Shown here one piece after another: positions 11,742 through 22,168 of a stretch of DNA of 64,000 nucleotides. The position numbers were made by a program, and so were the translations under genes. The stretch is taken from contig NC_064834.1 in the NCBI RefSeq assembly GCF_024166365.1, positions 54,912,001-54,976,000 of the forward strand, read 5' to 3'. The notes under the pieces were generated by a model. The model was not told where the DNA came from. It ran no database searches and saw nothing but the letters and a program-made list of their open reading frames with translations. Origin of the DNA: Elephas maximus indicus (taxonomy: Eukaryota; Chordata; Mammalia; Proboscidea; Elephantidae). Each line of letters opens with the position of its first letter. Positions within the stretch are counted from its first letter, which is position 1.

Positions 11742-12794
11742 CGTCTCATAACATGGATGCATCTGGAGGACATTATGCTGAGTGAAATAAGTCAATCACA
11801 AAAGGATAAACATTGTTTGAGACCACTACTGTAAAAACCCATGAAACAGTTTACAGACAAAAAGAAACAATATTTGATGGTTACGAGGGAGGGGAGGGGT
11901 GGGGATGGAAAAACACGTAAGAGACAATAGATAAGTGGTAACTTTAGTGAAGGGCAAGACAGTACACAATACTGGGGAAGCCAGCAAAACCTGTACAAGG
12001 CAAGGCAATGGTAGTTCCATAGATACATCCAAACTCCCTAAGGGACCAAATTGCTGGGCTGAGGGCTGTGGGGACCATGGTCTCAGGAAACTTCTAGCTC
12101 AATTGGCATAACAGAGTTTATAAAGAATATTCTACCTTCTACTCTGGTGAGTAGCATCTGGGGTCTTAAAAGCCTGTGAGCGGCCATCTAGGATACTCCA
12201 CTGCTCTCACCCCTTTGGGTGAAAGGAAGAATGAAGAAAACTAAAGACAAAGAGAAAGATTAGTCCCAAGGACTAATGGACCACATCCACCATGGCCTCC
12301 CCCAGACTGAGTCCACTACAACTAGATGGTGCCCAGGTACCACCACTGACTGCTCTGACAGGGATCACAATAGTGGGTCCCGGACAGAGCTGGAAAAAAA
12401 CATAGAAAAAAATTCTAACTCAAAAAGGAAGACCAGATTTGCTGGCCTGACACAGACTGGGGGATCCTTGAGAGTATGGGCCCCAGACACCCTTTCAGCT
12501 CAGTAATAAGGCCACTTCTGAGGTTCACCCTTCAGCCAAGGATTGAACAGGCCCATGGAACAAAGCAAGACTAAAGAGGCGCACCAGCCCTGGGACAGGG
12601 ACTAGAAGGCAGGAGGAAACAGGAAAGCTGGTAATTGGGAACCCAGGGCTGAGAAGGGAGAGTGCTGACATGTTGTGGGGTTGTTAACCAATGTCATACA
12701 ACAATGTTAATACAAGTACTAACTGTTTGATGAGAAACTAGTTTGTTCTGTAAACCTTCATCTAAAGTTCAATAAAAAAAATTAAAAAAAAAAA
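11742..12794 (+). mobile_element. L1 LINE, 5'-truncated, with 3' UTR and poly-A
   Basis: Flanked by a 14-bp target duplication AAGATCTGCTTCTG (11728-11741 and 12795-12808). Begins in the end of ORF2 (ACATGGATGCATCTGGAGGA, ATTATGCTGAGTGAAATAAG), continues through a long 3' UTR and ends AAGTTCAATAAAAAAAATT plus poly-A. It is the longest local copy of the L1 family also seen at 4099-4575 and 51442-51952. The perfect target duplication and clean tail suggest a fairly recent insertion. Confidence 0.92.
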
Positions 12795-12808
12795 AAGATC
12801 TGCTTCTG

Positions 12809-13084
12809 GGAAATACCATGTGTCTCAATGGTGGCATCTCAAGATCATGGAGCCTCCTGGGTCCTCAAGCGACTATGTGGAGCAGAGCCTCCTCCCTCAA
12901 TTCCCTCTCCCTCGTTTACCTACATTAGATTTTGCTTGAGTGAGAAATACATCTTTGTTGTGCTAAGCCATGGACATTTTGGTTTTATTTTTACAGCCCA
13001 GCCTCATCTGATTAATACAGTATAATCTGTTCTATGCATCACATTTGAAGAAGGACATTGATAAACAAGGGCACCTCGAGTCCA
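12809..13084. other. Intergenic, no recognisable feature
   Basis: Sequence resumes from the L1 target site. Nothing further recognised. Confidence 0.35.
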
Positions 13085-13790
13085 TTCCATCTCCTAAACA
13101 CCTCTAATCTGCCACTTCTCTCCATCTCTACCCTAACCAAGCCCCATCAGCTCTTGCCTGCCTTCTGCAGTTCACACCAGTCCCCTATCAAGCTACTCCC
13201 AGGCTGTGGCCAGTTCTTTTAAAAGGGGACATCTGACTATATTACTTCTTAATTCCCTTCAAAGGCTGAAGTCCAAATCCTTAGCAGGGACTACATAACC
13301 CTGTGAGAGCTGGATCTGCCTACTCACTCACTCACCTCCCTGGAGCCGCTGTCCCCCAGTGTCTGTCTATGCTGTAGTTCACTAGCCTGCTTTCAGTTCC
13401 TCAAGCAGGCCAAACCCCTTTCCATCTCAGGACATTTGCACATGCCGTTCCTTCTAAAATGCTTCCCCATCTACTTTTCGGTTTGGATATTCCTGTTCAT
13501 CCTTAAGATCTCAGCTAAACGGCCACCTCTTGGGGGAGCCTTCCTCAGTTTAGACAAGTCCTGCTGATATACCCTTCATAGGCCCTTGGATGTTCTTCCC
13601 CTTCACCACACTGGTTGCAATTTTATTATTTTGGGGTGTGTTTATTTAATATCTGGGGCCCCCATTGCACCACAATGGCCAAAATAGCCACATTTGTTTT
13701 GTTCATTGCTGTATTTCTGGTGCCTAGCACAGTGTACCTGGTACATAGCAGATACTCAGTTAATAAGTGCTGAATAAATGCATGCACGAA
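13085..13790 (+). repeat. L2 LINE 3' end
   Basis: Typical L2 order in sense: AGGCTGAAGTCCAAATCCTT, CACATGCCGTTCCTTCTAAAATGCTTCC, AAGATCTCAGCTAAACGGCC, GGGAGCCTTCCTC and the tail TAGCACAGTGTACCTGGTACATAGCAGATACTCAG with AAGTGCTGAATAAATG. No open frame remains. Confidence 0.9.
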
Positions 13791-14422
13791 TAAGTAAACA
13801 AAGAAGTAAGTAAGCCTTGGACCTAGATAAATGTGTGGGGAGGCAAGAATTCCGACACAAGGAGGAAACAGTATTCGCCATTCTGGTTCTGGGCTTCCGT
13901 CTGGGACTGGTTTCTGTGAGGAGTGGGGAGGGCTGAAGAGCAGCTCCTCCTTTGTGTGAGGGGGCGGGCAGGGGGAAGGGCTGGGCAGGAAGGGGTGGTG
14001 GATGTTCAAACTCTCTGCTAGGCAGCCCAACATCATCTCTGCTCTGCCACCACTTAACACTTCAGGCCATCTCCCGTTGCTCTTCTCTAGACCCTCAGGG
14101 CACCCTCCTCCTACAGCCCTCTCTGGCCTTCCCATCAGAGCTGGTCAGGCACAGGCAAGCAGAAGTTGTTTTATTTGGCATCAAAGGGTTGGGTGGAAAG
14201 AGCAGAGCAGAGAACTCCCTCATTTTCTATGAGATCCTCGGAAGCAGAAGTGTGCTAGTGTGGACGTCATTCCACTTCTCCCCATCACAGCCTTTGGGTC
14301 CAGGTGCTCTTCCCCATACTGGGTTGCTGAAGGTCCTCCGCATATGAATATCATAAGTTGGGGCAGGCTTCAGAACTCCCACCCATCCTTTATAACCCTG
14401 GGAGAGGCAGGCATCCAGGGAT
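13791..14422. other. Intergenic, no recognisable feature
   Basis: GC-moderate sequence without assigned repeat or coding signal. Confidence 0.35.
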
Positions 14423-14434
14423 TTATACTGATTG

Positions 14435-14605
14435 AAAAAAAAAACAAAACCAAACCCAGTGCCGTCGAGTTGATTCCGACTCATAGCAACCCTATAGGAC
14501 AGAGTAGAACTGCTCCACAGTTTCCAAGGAGCACCTGGAGGATTTGAACTGCCAACCCTCTGGTTAGCAGCCATAGCACTTAACCACTACGCCGCCAGGG
14601 TTTCC
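14435..14605 (-). mobile_element. AfroSINE, short (HSP-like) form, antisense
   Basis: Flanked by the 12-bp target duplication TTATACTGATTG (14423-14434, 14606-14617). Tail AAAACAAAACCAAACCCAGTG, GTCGAGTTGATTCCGACTCA; head TTAACCACTACGCCGCCAGG. The central ~45 bp found in long copies is absent. Little diverged. Confidence 0.95.
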
Positions 14606-14617
14606 TTATACTGATTG

Positions 14618-15689
14618 TATCTTACAAAAACCCACCCATCTGCTTGTACTGGACCACCTCCCTGGTGAGCAGTCCCCTGCCAAGAGCAGTTGTCCAGAAC
14701 GGATCCTCTTCCTCAGTCCTCTCCATCCTGGGTCTCTGAAGCACTGGATTTTTTTTTGTCATGCATCTCCCATCTTGAACTTCTCTCCTCCCTGGCTTCC
14801 TTCTGGACTCTTTGCCTCTGTGATCATTCCTCCTCCTCCTTCAAAACACTAAAGGTCTTGGTCTTCCTCTTCTCACTCAAGCCTCTGTCCCTCGATGGCT
14901 TCATCCATTCCTGCAGCTTCAGCCATCACCGCCATGTAGGTCAACTCCAAATATCATCTCTCCCCCAGACCGTGCCCCCAAGCACTTGTCCCTCATCCCC
15001 AACTGTAGGCAGGATAAAGTCCAAAATCCTGAGCCAAACCCTCAAGGCTTCCTCCATCTTTCTCTCCTCATGCAGAACTGACATGGATGGAGTACAGCTG
15101 CCCAGGCACAGAATGGAGAGGTCCTGGTGCCCCCAATACCTACTATTTTAGAACATTTGTGTCTTGCCCAAATGGCCACTGTGTCACTCAGAAGAGAAGC
15201 CCCTTGCACAGGGCTGGGTCAGGAGGGCTATAACCCAGCATGGACTGAGGCTTGGGGAGTGAACTGGGGCCCTCACAGCAGCTACTCTTCTGGGAGGGGT
15301 GGGTTTTTAGGAGCCAGGTGGAAGCCTCTTACCTATGTCTCTCAGTCCTGGGGGTATGGCCTTATACTGTCCCATGCATCTCTCTCTCAGAGGGAGGTGA
15401 ACAAATGGAAGTGTGAATGGACACTGGCAAAGAGGTTTTGGGATTTGAAACTATACCATCTGAGGAGTGGCTAAAAGAGGAAGGAGGCATGGCCTGGAAA
15501 AGAGAGAGTGACCGGGGTGGGAGAAAATGTCTTCATGCAGTTGAAGGCTGTCAAGGGCAGAGGACCCAGAGAGTGAGTGACTGGGTGCTGGGCTTCCGGC
15601 ACATGGCTTGGTGGGGTCATATGGAGAGGCCTCCTCAGCCCTCGGGCCAAAGTTTTTTGCTTTTGCCCAGCTAGCCTGATTACTCATCC
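14618..15689. other. Intergenic, mostly unassigned; L2-like piece
   Basis: About 14985-15075 resembles L2 (GGCAGGATAAAGTCCAAAATCCTGAGC, CTCAAGGCTTCC). The remainder has no family or gene that I recognise. Confidence 0.4.
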
Positions 15690-15771
15690 GTTTTGTTGTT
15701 TACTTGCTCATGCCGTATTTCTCCTTCCAGACTAGAAACTTCATTAAGATAGGACAATGTGTGCCTTGGAA

Positions 15772-15890
15772 AGCCTGGTGGCATAATGGTTAAGAGTTAC
15801 AGCTGCTAACCAAAAGGTTGGCAGTTCGAATCCACAAGATGCTACTCTGTCCTATAGGAGTTGACTTGACAGCAATGGGTTTTTTTTTTT
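15772..15890 (+). mobile_element. AfroSINE, internally deleted
   Basis: Head AAAGCCTGGTGGCATAATGG and box B GTTCGAATCC joined to CTACTCTGTCCTATAGG and GACTTGACAGCAATGGG with a T-rich end. Confidence 0.85.
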
Positions 15891-15904
15891 TTTATGTGTA
15901 TCTT

Positions 15905-16095
15905 AGAGCCCTGGTTTTGCAATGGTTAAAGCAGTTGGCTGCTAATGGAAAGGTGAGTGATTTGAATCCAAGGGAGAAAAGACCCGGTGACCTGTTCCCA
16001 TAAAGATTACAGCTGAGGAAACCCTATGGGGGTAATTCTCTGTCCTACAGGGTCACTATGAGTTAGAATCAACTCGATGGCACCTAACAACAAAA
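15905..16095 (+). mobile_element. AfroSINE, long form with RTE-type tail
   Basis: Head AGAGCCCTGGTTTTGCAATGG, central TTCCCATAAAGATTACAGC, then AGGGTCACTATGAGTTAG and the ending GGCACCTAACAACAAAAAC, which is the RTE LINE 3' end instead of the usual GGGTTTGG end. Confidence 0.88.
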
Positions 16096-16169
16096 ACATC
16101 TGTCTTACTCTCGGCACTCTAGGCAATCGATAATGTTTGTTGAATGAATAAAGCATACCGTGCCCTCTT

Positions 16170-16545
16170 CCAACTCCACGCTTTTGTTCTTGCTGTTTCC
16201 TCCCTTGATGTGCTTGCCCCTCCTCCATCTAGTTCCATTTGTCAAAGTCCTCCCCAACCTTCAAGACCCATTCAAATGGCACCTCCTCCTTGAAGCCTTT
16301 CCTGATGCCCCAGTTTGGAGCGATTATTCTTCCTGCTGAATCCCAGTGGCCCATGGCTTGCCTCACACCTTTTGCTTTGGATTAATTATTTTTGTACTCA
16401 TCTCTGTCCCCCACCAGATGCCCCTATCCTCTTACAAGACAGTGAGCCCTTGAGGGCAGCGGCAGGTTATCTGTGTATTCTGTTCCATAATCCCTGGCAC
16501 AGTGCTTTCTACACTGTAGGTGCTCAACAAGTGCTCATTAGCAGA
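16170..16545 (+). repeat. L2 LINE 3' end
   Basis: Contains CTTGAAGCCTTTCCTGATGCCCC, a CTTGAGGGCAGCGGCAGG segment and the tail CCCTGGCACAGTGCTTTC, GTAGGTGCTCAACAAGTGC. Confidence 0.88.
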
Positions 16546-17213
16546 AGGCAAGAGTACTGATTGCAGTCAGTGGCCGTTAACTGGTCCAGATACTTCTTTC
16601 CAGTCCAGAGTGGGGCCCCTGACCCTCTTTTCCTCAGGCTGGGAGCACACTCGCACTGACTGGACTGTCTTCAAGATATCCCTCCTGCCTCCCCACTCAA
16701 CTGCTGCTAACTTTGCCTAAATCTTGCCCCACCCCAGTACCATTTCAGATGTTTGCATGGCCTGACCACAGCCGGGTAGACAGGGAAGGATGAACTGCAG
16801 GGATTGTCTGATCCCACAGCGCCCCTTGGCAAGAGCTCAGGAGAGCTGCGATTGCCTGATGGAGGCTGCTGGGCTTCAGGGGGATATCCAAGGGCTCCTG
16901 TGCTGCACCCCCAGGTGCTGAGGACCAGAAAAGCGTGGGGAAACCCCAGGTCTGCATGTGTGTGGCCACCACCTGTGCTGATGGAGGCGATGGTAGGATG
17001 CGTGTGTGAGTCATTAGGGAGGGGCAGAGGCCTGGAGACTAGCTTTTCCCCAAACCCTTCTTGTTTGGGCTGCCAGAGATTGAATGGCAAGTTTTCCAGC
17101 AGATTTAACCCTGTTGTTTCAGAGGTTTTTGTTCCTGAGCTAGACCCCACACCCATGCTAGCCCAGAGGCTCTTAAACATTGGTGCTTACTGAACATACA
17201 GAACACAAGAAAA
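16546..17213. other. Intergenic, no recognisable feature
   Basis: Open frames at 16707-17180 (minus) and 16804-17193 (plus) overlap each other, have no recognisable domain and no splice or start context; I read them as chance. Confidence 0.4.
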
Positions 17214-17413
17214 AAGAAACAGTTGCCATCAAGTTGATTTCAACTCATGGTGGCTCCATGTGTTGCAGAGTAGAACTGCGCTCCATAGGGTTTTCATGGC
17301 TGTGACCTTTCAGAAACAGATTGCCAGGCCTTTCTTCTGAGATGCCTCTGGGTGGGTTTGAACAACCAACCTTTCACTTAGTAGTCCAGCACTGTTTGCA
17401 CCACCCAGGACCA
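17214..17413 (-). mobile_element. AfroSINE-related, older subfamily, antisense
   Basis: Tail ATCAAGTTGATTTCAACTCATGG, centre GACCTTTCAGAAACAGATTGCCAGG and head TGTTTGCACCACCCAGGACC. The head differs from the standard CCACCAGGG form and matches other copies at 25413, 29549 and 36437, so these form a subfamily. Confidence 0.85.
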
Positions 17414-17999
17414 TCATATAGAGTACATACCCAGGGAAATCCTCCTCATCAGGGTGCCAACCTCTTGCTAAGCAGTAGGTAGAGATATCCCCAGTATCTG
17501 GGGTAGGAGTGATTGCTATATCCTGCCAGAGAGTGGGCATCCCTAGAAAAGGATATGCTGAGTGTAGGGGTCAGGCTGTATGTGGTGGGAATGGTGGTGA
17601 GTGAGGTCACAAGGGAGACATCACCTGTTGGTGGGAGGCCCGAAAGGTGTGAGCCAAGAAAGGCACTGGGTCTTGAAGGAGACTGGACCAGGCAGGGCTG
17701 CTCAGCCTTGGTTGGCTAGAAACAGAATTAGTGGAACTCGGGAAGACAGGAGCTGGGACAGTCGGCCCCTTAACATTCAAAAACAGAAAAATCCCTGCAA
17801 CAGGAAAATATAAAGCTATTCACTGGAAATTGTCAGCAAGAGGCGCTAACTAGTACTTTCCGGAGGAACTCAACAAGCGGAGTTTGCTAGAACTCCTGAG
17901 AGAACCTTGCTGGAAGCTGCAGGAAATCCAACCAGAGTATTGGAAACAAGTACACTAAATTATCCAGAGAGCAGACTCATGGAGTAGCTCAGAGGAGAC
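17414..17999. other. Intergenic, no recognisable feature
   Basis: No repeat or gene assigned. Confidence 0.35.
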
Positions 18000-18178
18000 A
18001 CTGGAGTTGGCAACTTCACCTCTGTATGCCTCATTTTCTCTTCTAAAAGATAGGGGTAACCATACCTACTTCATAAGGCTGTCATGGGGATTAATATGAG
18101 TTAATATACGTGAAGAAGTTAGAACAATGCTTGACACATAGTAACCACCATATAAGCATGTGTTTATTATTGTTAATT
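18000..18178 (+). repeat. MIR SINE fragment
   Basis: CTGTATGCCTCATTTTCTCTTC, AAGGCTGTCATGGGGATTAATATGAG and TTAGAACAATGCTTGACACATAGTAA in MIR order, sense. It carries TTTATT at 18164-18169, an AATAAA on the strand of CALHM3 about 400 bp past its stop, and so a possible CALHM3 polyadenylation signal. Confidence 0.85.
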
Positions 18179-18225
18179 AGAATCCACACATCTAGGGCCC
18201 AGAACCCATCACAGATCTATTTAGA

Positions 18226-18394
18226 CACTTGCTACTCAAAGTGTGGTCTACTGACCAGAAACATCAGCATCACCTGGGAGCTTGTTAGAAATACAGAATC
18301 TCAGACTTGGTTCTGCATGTGCTGAATCGGAGCCTACATGTAACAAGATCCCCAGGTGAATGGTGAACACCTGAAAGTTTGCAAAGCACTGCTG
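18226..18394. mobile_element. MER5A-like hAT (Charlie) MITE
   Basis: GCTACTCAAAGTGTGGTCTACTG, CAGCATCACCTGGGAGCTTGTTAGAAAT and TTTGCAAAGCACTGCTG, with near-inverted ends. This is the non-autonomous mammal-wide hAT element, without coding capacity. Confidence 0.88.
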
Positions 18395-18570
18395 TGGAGC
18401 ACACAGGAGGCCACACCCAGAAACCAGGGGAGGGATGGGCTATTTTGGAAAGGAAGCCAACAAGAATTAGGCCCCTGCCTTGGGGTGCCCACAGCCTGGA
18501 AAGCCCTCACACCTGTCCCTGCAAGCTTTTCACTTGGGACACTGCCGTTGTTCAGGCTTGGGGGGACTCC

Positions 18571-19062
18571 TTACACGTCAGTGTGCTGGGACAGCCTGGT
18601 GCCCGGGGCCACCGTGGCGGCGCGGTGGCTAAGGCCGCCCCCCCAGAGCCCTGGGGATGACGCGACGTTGAGTGGTGGTTTGCTGGAGTACCAGGTGTTC
18701 AGGAGGCGGTCCACCTGTTCCCGGCTGGAGATGGCCTGCAGGTGTGCCTTCCCGCTACCGCCGTCCGGGCCGTCAGAGGCCTCGGGCCCCTCTGGGGGCT
18801 CCGGGTCCCTGCCCGCAGTGTCCTGGCGCAGCCCCCGCGCCCGCATCTCGCGCTGCATGCTGGCGAAGAAGTGTAGCACGCACCGGTGTGCGAAGTCCCG
18901 CGCATGCTCGCAGCAAGTCTCGTCGAAGAGCTTCTGCTCCAGGTCCACGTAATTGCTCCAGTACCTGCGCTGCAGAAGGACTGTCTGGTCGAAGCAGGGC
19001 CTCAGGCATCGGGCCAAGAAGGCTGCCATGATGAGCAGCAGAGTGATACTCCAGCCGATGGC
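18571..19062 (-). CDS. CALHM3: CALHM3 terminal coding exon (exon 3)
   Basis: Encodes residues 182-344, from AIGWSITLLL to the C-terminal RLSQHTDV, with TGA at 18573-18571. Contains transmembrane helix 4, RCLRPCFDQTVLLQRRYWSNYVDLEQKLFDETCCEHA (the family's conserved cytosolic helix region) and a Gly/Pro/Glu-rich variable stretch (EPPEGPEASDGPDGGSG). The acceptor is CCCCCCAG/GCCATCGGC; it joins exon 2 in phase 0. The exon is GC-rich, which produces long open frames on all other frames here; these are not genes. Confidence 0.97.
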   Translation of the reverse strand, partial: AIGWSITLLLIMAAFLARCLRPCFDQTVLLQRRYWSNYVDLEQKLFDETCCEHARDFAHRCVLHFFASMQREMRARGLRQDTAGRDPEPPEGPEASDGPDGGSGKAHLQAISSREQVDRLLNTWYSSKPPLNVASSPGLWGGGLSHRAATVAPGTRLSQHTDV

Positions 19063-19139
19063 CTGGGGGGCAGGGAAGCACAAGGTTGGGTGCAGGTGCA
19101 TGGTGTGGCAAGGGTGCTCCAAAGCCCCTCCCCTCGCTT

Positions 19140-19690
19140 ATCCCTCCCAGCCTTTCTCAAACTAATCCATCCTGCCATTCAGTCATCCTTCCGCTCAATC
19201 TGTCCCTCCTTCCATCAACCTACCTATTCATCTATTCTCCCTTCCATTCATCCTCCCATCCTTGCATCCATTATCTATTCAACCGTATCTCCATCCACCC
19301 ATCCATCTCATCGGATTATCCATAACCTTCCTATCCAGTCATTCTCCCAGCCATTCTTCCATCCGTCCATCATTCATCCTCCTATCTATCCATTTTCCTA
19401 AACTTTCTCTTATTCATCCATCCATCCATCCATCCACCCGTCCACCCGTCCGCCCGCCCATCCATCCATCCATCCATCCATCCATCCATCCATCCATCCA
19501 TCCATCCATCCATCCATCCATCCATCCATCCATCCATCCATCCATCCATCCATCCATCCATCCATCCATCCATCCATCCATCCATCCATCCATCCATCCA
19601 TCCATCCATCCATCCATCCATCCACTGTTCTCTCCTGTTTTTATTCATTCCTTCACCCATTCTCATATCTGTTTCACCCATCCATTCACA
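19140..19690. repeat. (ATCC)n / (GGAT)n microsatellite
   Basis: A near-perfect ATCC array of about 170 bp at 19454-19623, preceded by a ~310-bp imperfect zone of the same motif (19140-19450, with CCACCCGTCCACCCGTCCGCC variants) and followed by a short imperfect zone. It reads open in several frames (IHPS or MDGW repeats), which is a repeat artefact. A length-variable locus is expected. Confidence 0.97.
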
Positions 19691-19714
19691 TCCATCTATA
19701 CATTCATCTATCCT

Positions 19715-19945
19715 ACATTTTGTAATAGGCACTATGCAAGGCACAGGGGACCCAGTCTTTGCCCACACAGAGCTCACACTGTAGTGGGGGAAATGGACAA
19801 CTAACTAGGTGATGAGTGACAAAGTGCCACAAGGAGGGAAGTACAGCAGGTCATGGGAATCCAGGGGAGGGACACCCAACCTGAATGAGAAGCTCAGGGA
19901 AGACAGTGACATTTAAGCTGAGATCTAAAGGATTTTTAAAGGATT
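19715..19945. repeat. Ancient mammal-wide repeat, family not assigned
   Basis: GGCACTATGCAAGGCACAGGGGAC, CAGAGCTCACACTGTAGTGGGGG and GTGACATTTAAGCTGAGATC follow the order of a well-known dispersed mammalian repeat, but I cannot name the family safely. Confidence 0.5.
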
Positions 19946-19959
19946 AGTAACAGTTACAC

Positions 19960-20139
19960 CAAAAAAAAAAAAAAAAAAACAACCAAACCCATTAGCATTG
20001 AGTTGATTCCAACTCATAGCGACCCTATAAGACAGAGTAGAACTGCCCCATAGGGTTTCCAAGGAGCAGCTGGTGCTTTTGAACTGCCAACCTTTTGGTT
20101 AGCAGCCACAGCTCTTAACCATTTTGCCGCCAGGGCTCC
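19960..20139 (-). mobile_element. AfroSINE, short (HSP-like) form, antisense
   Basis: Flanked by AGTAACAGTTACAC (19946-19959) and AGTAACAGTTATAC (20140-20153), a 14-bp target duplication with one difference. Poly-A side AAAAAAAAACAACCAAACCC; head TTTTGCCGCCAGGGCTCC. Confidence 0.93.
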
Positions 20140-21054
20140 AGTAACAGTTATACAGGGTATCAACAGGCAACAGTGTTCTAGGCAAGAATCCAGCATGTGC
20201 AAAGGTGATGAAAAACTGGAAATAATTCTCTAAGCCTGGAGCCCACACCTGGCAGATTCCTCCCTTCTCTCTACCCATCCAAAGCTACAGTCTCTTCCAG
20301 GCCTGGCTTAAAACCTGGAGTGATTATGTGACCTGAAGCAGAGAAGACAGTCCTCTAAACCCCAGGCAAAAATGTATTTGAATCCTTATCATTTGTAGGT
20401 ATGATTTCAACAATTTCCAAAGCTCTTTCATTTGACCATTCACCAGATTTCAAGGTGAGTATTTTACAAATGAGGAGTAGAAAACCAAGCAACTTGCTAA
20501 ACTTGATGGGACTACTGAGTTGAGATTCACAAACCCTGGTCTCTCTAACTGTATATCCCATGTCTTTCCCACTCGATTAGTGAGAGTATAGTGTTTAAGC
20601 CCACAGGGACCATCAAGGTGAAGGAGACCAAATCTCCCTTTGTGTTGCAGGAGAAACTGGGGTCCAGAAGGGGGAGGACTGGGCCAAGGCCACAGCCTGG
20701 ACCAGAATCAAGTGTGTCCTTTGGTCTTCTCTCCACTGTACAACCGGCCTGCATTTGCCATGAACATGTCTCCCATGTCTTCCCAAAGGGCAAGGTTTGT
20801 GTCTCTATTATCTGCATCCTTTGGGTGGTGCTCTTCAAGCAGTAGATTTATGTAAATACATTTTGATGGACAGAGCACAGGGCTGGGGCTCTGGGGGAGG
20901 GAGGAGGAAGATGTGAAATCTAGAGCCTAGGGTGAGGATAAGGTTTACTCCAGGATACTGGAGCAGGTACCCTGTGGAAAAGGCGTCTCTGGGGGACCTG
21001 CACTGTAGAGAGGTGATTATGAGGGTTTGGAGTAATGACATGTGCACTCAGATC

Positions 21055-21475
21055 CCTGCCCTACCTCCTACAAGCTGTGTGAATTTGTTTGGCCTTATGA
21101 ACTAAGCACGCAAGGCCTCATTTTTCTCATCTGCAAAATGGGGTGTTAATGATTGCATCTACTTCATAGGGCTCTCCTGAAAATTAAATGAAATAATGCA
21201 TATAAAAAGGAGCCCTGGTAGAGCAAATGATGAAGTACTTGGCTGCTAACCAAAACGTTGGTGGTTTAAACTCGCCCAGCAGCTCCCAGGAGAAAGACCT
21301 GGAGATTTGCTTCCATAAAGACTACAGCCAAGGAAACCCTATGGCGTAGTCCTACTCTGTCACATAGGACTGCTATGAATAGAAATTGACTCGAGGGTCC
21401 CTAACAATAACAATGCATATAAAATGCTTAACACAGTGCTTGACACAGAAGTGCACAAGAAACGGCAGTTATTAC
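21055..21475 (+). repeat. MIR SINE split by an AfroSINE
   Basis: Left part 21055-21207 (AAGCTGTGTGAATTTGTTTGG, TCATCTGCAAAATGGGGTG, CATAGGGCTCTCCTGAAAATT) and right part 21412-21475 (ATGCTTAACACAGTGCTTGACAC). The interruption is the SINE at 21208-21411. Confidence 0.85.
21208..21411 (+). mobile_element. AfroSINE, long form, inserted in a MIR
   Basis: Perfect 13-bp target duplication AATGCATATAAAA (21195-21207, 21412-21424). Head AGGAGCCCTGGTAGAGC, central CTTCCATAAAGACTACAGCC, RTE-like ending GGGTCCCTAACAATAAC. Confidence 0.95.
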
Positions 21476-21912
21476 TTCTGAGGGGTGTGTGTATGGGGTA
21501 GAGGGCAGGGCAGAGCAGTAGAGACCTGGACTCTCCAGCTGTCCTGCACCCAGCCTCCTGGGATTGGACCCAACCAACTCTTGGAGAGCATGGTTCTCTG
21601 CCCTGGGTGAGTCAGAGTTGATGGGGAAATGGCATAGGTCCAACAATGTCCTGTGAGTGGATCACGCTCCTGATTCTCCCCTCTCCCCGCCAGGGTACAC
21701 CTGTCCCTAGCAGTGGGGAGAGTCCTCAGGAAATCATTCATGCCTCACCCTACCCCCCTTTGGAACAAATGCAGGACATTTTTCAGGCCTGGGGAAGGCA
21801 GATGGGGCCAGGGATTGTGGTGAAGGGAATATCGGGCCCTCTGGTGTTGAGCTCCAGCATTGATGACAGAGCCAATGAAGGGGACCATGGCGGTGACCAC
21901 TGCCCCAATTAC

Positions 21913-22168
21913 CTGTGACAGGCACCGCAGGTAGCGAGACACTGCCTTTCGAGCAGGGTTGTCCCTGACCAGCTCATCCTCCTTGCAAGGCACCTTAGCC
22001 AGGAAGAGCTGCACCTGGCTGGGCGTCATATTGGCAAAATCCAGAAATTTCTCAGGGTCCACGGAGCTGCTGAAGGCACACACAAAGCACTTTCCATCAA
22101 GGAGGGCCAGCAGGATCCAGACAAGAGGGGCAGCCAGTGCTCTCTGTAACACAGAGGAGCATATATAC
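21913..22168 (-). CDS. CALHM3: CALHM3 coding exon 2
   Basis: Encodes residues 96 (split codon) to 181: YICSSVLQRALAAPLVWILLALLDGKCFVCAF with TM3 and the conserved Asp120, C126, the FANMT glycosylation site (N142), C157, and the closing YLRCLSQ. Acceptor CCCAG/GTATATATGC completes the Arg96 codon AG|G; donor CTGTCACAG/GTAATT ends in phase 0. It is 256 bp, no disruption. This intron (between residues 96 and 97) has no counterpart in CALHM1. Confidence 0.97.

Larger units (their letters stand above)
15690..16155 (+). repeat. L2 3' end split by two SINEs
   Basis: 15690-15770 resembles the L2 end (CTTCCAGACTAGAAACTTCATTAAG) and 16096-16155 continues with the L2 tail (TGTCTTACTCTCGGCAC, AATGTTTGTTGAATGAATAAAGC). 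The two SINEs at 15772-15890 and 15905-16095 lie between. Confidence 0.6.
19063..21912 (-). other. CALHM3: CALHM3 intron 2
   Basis: Donor GTAATT at 21912 leftwards, acceptor AG at 19063-19064. Holds the (ATCC)n array, an unassigned ancient repeat, two SINEs and a split MIR. The segment 20154-21050 has only a weak MIR-like stretch (20390-20530) and nothing else that I can name. Confidence 0.9.

Noticed and set aside
18356-19401. Several overlapping open frames on both strands around CALHM3 exon 3
   Set aside because: The exon is GC-rich and all alternative frames are open by composition; only the CALHM3 frame shows conserved protein.
19454-19623. CRISPR-like regular repetition
   Set aside because: A simple 4-bp microsatellite without spacers in a mammalian genome.
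19382-19804. Long open frames of IHPS or MDGW repeats on both strands
   Set aside because: They are the translation of the (ATCC)n microsatellite; no start context, splice signals or family.
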